Of a stretch of DNA of 8,671 bases, positions 5,371-8,671 are shown in pieces. Source of the DNA: an uncultured Desulfuromonadales bacterium (GTDB lineage: Bacteria > Desulfobacterota > Desulfuromonadia > Desulfuromonadales > Geopsychrobacteraceae); NCBI GenBank assembly GCA_947259685.1, contig CAMYNC010000146.1, positions 1 to 8,671 on the forward strand, written 5' to 3'. Below the pieces are notes generated by a model. It was not told the origin of the DNA. It saw only the letters and a list, made by a program, of their open reading frames with translations, and searched no databases. A program made the translations under genes and the position numbers. Within the stretch, counting starts at the first letter, position 1. The number at the start of each line of letters is the position of its first letter.

Positions 5371-7046
5371 TTAGCAACTCCCTGTATCCCTCACCGCAGG
5401 CGGCGAAAACATCGCTGCTGCAGGGAACTGAACTCCCCACCTTAGGGCTGCGCCCCAACGACGCAGCCACCGGGTCGGCTCATGCACGACACGACTCGAT
5501 ACACCGAGATAGGACCCGATCGCCTCCATGGGACAAAAGCTGCACCACCCGCGGGCAAACAGAAACGCCGTCAGAATCAGTGCCGGCCAGCCAATGGTCC
5601 AGGCCGCCAAGTTGGCCGCGTTATCAAATCGGGGCCCAAGCAGCGTGGAGAAGGTAACCAGCAAAAACAGCGGCACGGTGATCCAGCGCAATATTCGTGG
5701 AAAATCGGAACGGCGGGCCAGCCTTTCGACTACGGGAAGCGTCATCAGGTTGAACCGACCGTCGCCAAAGGGCTGCCCCTGCAGGGAAATGTGTTCCGGG
5801 ACTATCTCGTCCTCGTTACACACCACAACCGCGCGGCTGACAACCTGATAAAGTTCACTGCCATCCATGGGCCAGTCATGATCCACCAGGAGATTGAGAG
5901 CATCCTGCGAAAGGCGACGCACATTCTTTTGGCGCTTGGCATTAATGGTCTTGAAAAGGGCGCGGGCGATGCCCGGGATAGCCTTCTTGCGTTCCCGAAG
6001 CGGCGCCATTTGCAGGGCTTCGCCGCTCAGCTTGTCATAGAGCTGCGCGTTGAACTGCCCACTGGCAATCAAAGGCTCCAACGGTTTGCCGCAGGTGGCC
6101 AGAATCGTCACCTGGGAACTGCGCAGTCTGCCTTCCCCCCGTCTTTTGAACTGCCCGCTTTTCCATGAAGGCGATCAATTCTTCCTGCACTCCCGGCATC
6201 AGGCAATCGATGTTGCGCAGGATGATATCGCCCCCGGCTGCCAGCTCGATCATGCCGCGCCGAACCCGACGGGGAGAGAGGGCTCCTTCCGGGACATGAC
6301 CGAACAGTGCCGCCTCCTGGGCAATTCCCAATAGCAGATTGTTCGCCGAGTTGGCCGCATTATTCTCGTTGCCAACCACTGGCGGCGGGGAGGCACAATC
6401 CAGGAACAGAACCGGACATGGTGTGCCGCTGTGGAAATGAATCAGACGAGCGGCTATCTTTCCAGGTCCCCGGTTCGCCCACGATCAAAACGTGCTTGCG
6501 GGCTCCCCCGAGAGGCTCAAGACGTTTGTTCAGCGCGCGAACCCAGGGGGATTTTCCGGGAAAAGCACCAAACTCGGGCAGGAGTTGCCAGCCGATAATT
6601 TTGGTGACCACCTCGCGGTGCTCGATCTCCTCCCGTTGGTGACGATGCGCCCAGCTGCCAAGCTGGCTGGCGAGGATTCGACTGCGATTGGCATAGAGCA
6701 TCGGTATTTCGTGCAGCAGTTCTTCGAAATCTGCGCGAGCCAACCTGCCGGCCTGCACTTCGGCGATAGCCCTGACATTGGATGAACGCTTCTCATCGTT
6801 GAGGATGGCGCGCTCACCGATGACACTACCAGGACCCAACTCGGTGAGGTTCAATATCTGGCCGAACCCGGCATCCAATTCGACCCGCACCCGTCCTTCC
6901 AGAATAATGTAGAGTGCCTGAGCCGGTTCATTCCTGGATATGATGACCACTCCGGGTAAAAATTCACACCTCTCCAATCGAGCCGCGATGTGCCCTAGCT
7001 CATCCTGAGTCAGGCCATCGAAGAGGCGTATCCCTGAAAGAACATC
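5371..7046 (-). pseudogene. Decayed sensor-regulator: cNMP-binding domain + sigma54-type AAA+ domain + NapH/NosR-like membrane Fe-S segment
   Basis: Reading minus from about 7046, a cNMP-binding (CRP-like) domain is clear: VLSGIRLFDGLTQDELGHIA, YIILEGRVRVELD, PGSVIGERAILNDEKRSSNV. An AAA+ domain follows (GKSPWVRALNKRL, then the Walker A region VLIVGEPGTWK). Around 6455-6460 the frame shifts and continues as IAARLIHFHSG and ELAAGGDIILRNIDCL. At the run of six C (6135-6140) it shifts again, continuing with VTILATCGKPLEPL, PLRERKKAIP and the AAA+ lid (HDWPMDGSELYQVVSRAVVV). Next come hydrophobic helices and WCSFCPMEAIGSYLG, a partial Fe-S ligand motif of NapH/NosR type. The protein then stops early; the rest of the polyferredoxin part is gone. 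No in-frame ATG, GTG or TTG start is evident upstream of the cNMP domain. An SD-like GGGGG at 7072-7076 is followed by ATA. Such proteins presumably couple redox or ligand sensing to sigma54 promoters; that role is inferred. Confidence 0.85.
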
Positions 7047-7288
7047 ACACCTGATCTGTATTATGCTATTACCCCCAAAACAGACAGACCTTGAACATCC
7101 TCTGGATAGATGGACTATAAAAGTGCACCCGCTCCCGCTTCAGGTAACATCTAGACGTTGGCACACCGCACGCCCAAGTGGCCAGAAGGCAAACAACAGG
7201 CAGGATCGATGGTAGCGCATAAAATTCTGCACATCCAAGCTGTATACCGCAGGTGTATCGTCAAGAAGATTTATGCGAAATTTTTCTA
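7047..7288. other. Non-coding spacer between regulator and transposase remnants
   Basis: About 240 bases hold no convincing gene, RNA or clear hairpin. Open frames here have no recognisable protein features. The lost 5' end of the regulator gene and the missing remainder of the transposase presumably once bordered this stretch. Confidence 0.4.
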
Positions 7289-7551
7289 CTACTGGAGGCC
7301 CGGACAACTAAGGGCGAGCAGGTATTCGTGGCGCCAGTCGGGTCACATTCAGCGCGCAAAACCCTCGCGCAGGTCACCGCACTTGAGATAATCGTAGACC
7401 AGATCGCTGACTACTTTGCGCGGATAGCCGTACTTACGGACACAATGATCGGCGTAATTCAGCTCGAAATCGTAATATTGATTGTTGAGCCTTTGCCACA
7501 AAGGCGACTGTTGCGCTTTGCGCGGATGATAAGCCGTCGCAGAGCCGACAT
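7289..7551 (-). pseudogene. IS91-family transposase remnant, N-terminal zinc-binding domain only
   Basis: In one minus-strand frame (from about 7534) the sequence reads AYHPRKAQQSPLWQRLNNQY, then CVRKYGYPRKVVSDL and LKCGDLREGFAR, ending in a stop. After a frame change at about 7348 it continues as DWRHEYLLALSC and stops at 7289. This order (HPR..SPLW, KYG, LKCGDL.EGFAR, HEYLLAFSC) is typical of the N-terminal zinc-binding domain of IS91/IS801-type transposases, proteins that move DNA by rolling-circle replication. The catalytic HUH/tyrosine part is entirely missing, and the first zinc-ligand RVRC segment is disrupted. An ATG at 7551 with a GGGGGGAG ribosome site is in a different frame from the conserved part, which suggests another frameshift near the 5' end. 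No IS ends were identified. Confidence 0.82.
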
Positions 7552-7768
7552 GCTGCCTGCTCCCCCCTACCTATCAAGCAGTGTCGATAAGGCTTATAGC
7601 GGCATACTGACAAGTCCGCTTCAGCAGGCATGCAAATAACTGAAAATAGCCGAAACCACTTCTCATTTTTTGGGGTGACGGGAGAGTTGATTGGCCCTTC
7701 GCACCAGTTGCATCAAAAGAGATCTCATCGGTGCAAGGACTTTTGATCATGAATCCTTTGGCGAAACA
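7552..7768. other. Spacer downstream of aroC
   Basis: This 217-base stretch has no credible ORF. Its left part adjoins the transposase remnant. Its right part holds two interleaved inverted repeats (7696-7747). No standard T-tailed terminator for aroC was found. Confidence 0.45.
7696..7747. repeat. Two interleaved inverted repeats (possible alternative hairpins)
   Basis: CCTTCGCACC (7696-7705) pairs with GGTGCAAGG (7730-7738), giving 9 bp with one bulged C. ATCAAAAG (7712-7719) pairs perfectly with CTTTTGAT (7740-7747). The arms alternate, so the two stems cross each other. Either they are mutually exclusive hairpins or they form a pseudoknot-like fold. The element begins 21 bases past the aroC stop. 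Confidence 0.55.
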
Positions 7769-8671
7769 TCACGCGCGCATCTTCTGCCGCAGCACCAGAT
7801 CGGCAATCACCAGCGCCGCCATGCTCTCGACGATCGGTACCGCCCGGGCGACCACGCAGGGGTCGTGACGCCCTTTGGCCTCCAAAACTGTCGGCTGGCC
7901 GGCATAATCGACGGTCTGCTGTTCCTGACCGATGGTCGCCGGCGGTTTGAAGGCGACCCGGAAATAGACCGGTTCGCCGTTGGAGATGCCACCTTGGACG
8001 CCGCCGCTGCGGTTGGTCAGAGTGCCGAGGCGCTCGCCTTTTTGCACAAAGGGATCGTTGTGCACCGAGCCACGCTGCTGTGCGCCGGCAAAGCCGGAGC
8101 CGATTTCAAAGCCCTTGGAGGCCGGCAGCGAAAGCATGGCGTGGGCCAGCAGCGCTTCCAGGCGATCGAAGGCCGGCTCACCAAGGCCTGTCGGCAGGTT
8201 ACGGCAGACGCAGCTGAGGACGCCGCCGACCGAGTCCTTGGCCTGCCGGGCGGCGAGGATCTCTGCGGTCATCTTCTCGGCGGCCTGCGGGTCGGGGCAG
8301 CGGACATCGCTGGCATCGACCTGTTCGCGGCTGATGCTGCCCATATCGATCCCTCCGGCATGGTGGGTTCCGACCGAGCTGACCCAGGAAACAATTTCAA
8401 TGCCATAGTTTTCCAGCAGAAATTTTTCGGCGATCGCCCCGGCCGCCACCCGGCCGATGGTCTCCCGGGCGCTGGAGCGTCCGCCGCCGCTGGAGGCATG
8501 AATGCCGTACTTGGCCCGATAGGTATAGTCGGCATGAGAAGGGCGGGGGATCTGACTCATCGAGCCATAGTCGCCCGGCCGCTGATCCTTGTTGTTGACC
8601 AGCAGGCCGATCGGCGTACCGAGGGTCAGGCCGTTTTCCACCCCGGAAAGGATTTGCACCTGGTCGGCCTC
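7769..8671 (-). CDS. aroC: Chorismate synthase, C-terminal 300 residues (5' end beyond right edge)
   Basis: The frame is open from the right edge for 300 codons to a TGA at 7771-7769. Chorismate synthase converts 5-enolpyruvylshikimate-3-phosphate to chorismate in the cytoplasm, using reduced FMN, as the last step of the shikimate pathway. Diagnostic segments (numbered from the edge) are DQRPGDY (29-35), [19 protein letters not shown] (61-79), [19 protein letters not shown] (220-238), and [20 protein letters not shown] (267-286). The family is about 350-390 residues long, so roughly 50 N-terminal residues, including the GESHG region, are missing from the window. A GTG at 8659 is internal and not the start. 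No frameshift or lost signature residue is seen, so the gene should be functional. Confidence 0.97.
   Translation of the reverse strand, partial: EADQVQILSGVENGLTLGTPIGLLVNNKDQRPGDYGSMSQIPRPSHADYTYRAKYGIHASSGGGRSSARETIGRVAAGAIAEKFLLENYGIEIVSWVSSVGTHHAGGIDMGSISREQVDASDVRCPDPQAAEKMTAEILAARQAKDSVGGVLSCVCRNLPTGLGEPAFDRLEALLAHAMLSLPASKGFEIGSGFAGAQQRGSVHNDPFVQKGERLGTLTNRSGGVQGGISNGEPVYFRVAFKPPATIGQEQQTVDYAGQPTVLEAKGRHDPCVVARAVPIVESMAALVIADLVLRQKMRA

Noticed and set aside
5482..6168. 228-aa plus-strand open frame
   Set aside because: Antisense to the regulator pseudogene, whose AAA+ and Fe-S motifs on the minus strand are unmistakable.
6360..6977. Start of the regulator at the TTG of 6977
   Set aside because: The cNMP-binding domain clearly continues upstream in the same frame to about 7046, so this codon is internal.
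7434..7631. 65-aa minus-strand open frame starting MPAEADLSVC
   Set aside because: It runs in a different frame from the conserved transposase sequence and shows no domain.
7253..7639. 128-aa plus-strand open frame
   Set aside because: Antisense to the IS91-type transposase remnant; no protein features.
8657..8659. GTG as the aroC start
   Set aside because: The frame is open to the edge and the upstream residues EADQ fit the chorismate synthase alignment; the true start is outside the window.
1..8671. CRISPR arrays, tRNA or rRNA genes, new defence system
   Set aside because: No regularly spaced repeats, no cloverleaf-like sequence and no defence-type enzyme genes were seen.

Overview
The window looks like chromosomal DNA of an anaerobic, electron-transferring deltaproteobacterium, most likely of the Desulfuromonadales (Geobacter/Desulfuromonas/Pelobacter type). 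The clues are a secreted three-heme c-type cytochrome, a DsbA-like protein with a propeller-like N-terminal extension, small Cys-rich zinc-ribbon proteins, and remnants of hybrid-cluster (Hcp) and sigma54/Fe-S regulator genes. This placement is inference from protein style, not from a search.

Layout. Positions 1-688 (minus) hold the N-terminus of a membrane sensor with a Cache-like extracytoplasmic domain. It is cut by the left edge and preceded by a possible promoter and a leader hairpin. A rho-independent terminator (785-812) ends a 60-aa Cys/His-rich protein (847-1029, minus). Next come two tightly coupled minus-strand genes: a DsbA-like periplasmic thiol oxidoreductase (1886-2728) and a metallo-beta-lactamase-fold hydrolase (1142-1882), separated by 3 bases. 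Divergent from them is the plus-strand tri-heme cytochrome c (2859-4055).

From about 4.09 to 7.55 kb lies a zone of gene decay. It starts with an hcp (hybrid cluster protein) pseudogene with a very large internal deletion, two mutually compensating frameshifts and a stop codon (4092-4604, plus). After a bidirectional terminator comes an intact 127-aa double zinc-ribbon protein (4706-5089, minus) with its own likely promoter. A doubtful 65-aa ORF precedes it, followed by a truncated, twice-frameshifted regulator gene (5371-7046, minus) that once encoded a cNMP-binding domain, a sigma54-type AAA+ domain and a NapH/NosR-like membrane Fe-S segment. Last is the N-terminal zinc-binding remnant of an IS91-family transposase (7289-7551, minus).

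The right edge carries chorismate synthase aroC (7769-8671, minus), whose N-terminus is outside the window. Its downstream spacer contains two interleaved inverted repeats.

Working together: the DsbA-like protein and the divergent cytochrome are both exported, and their functions (thiol oxidation, heme-protein electron transfer) fit an envelope redox locus. The dead hcp and the dead cNMP/sigma54/Fe-S regulator suggest a lost nitrosative or redox stress module, but their former functional link is inference. I found no CRISPR array, rRNA or tRNA, and no convincing new multi-gene system. The most informative content is the decay zone and a few non-coding structures.
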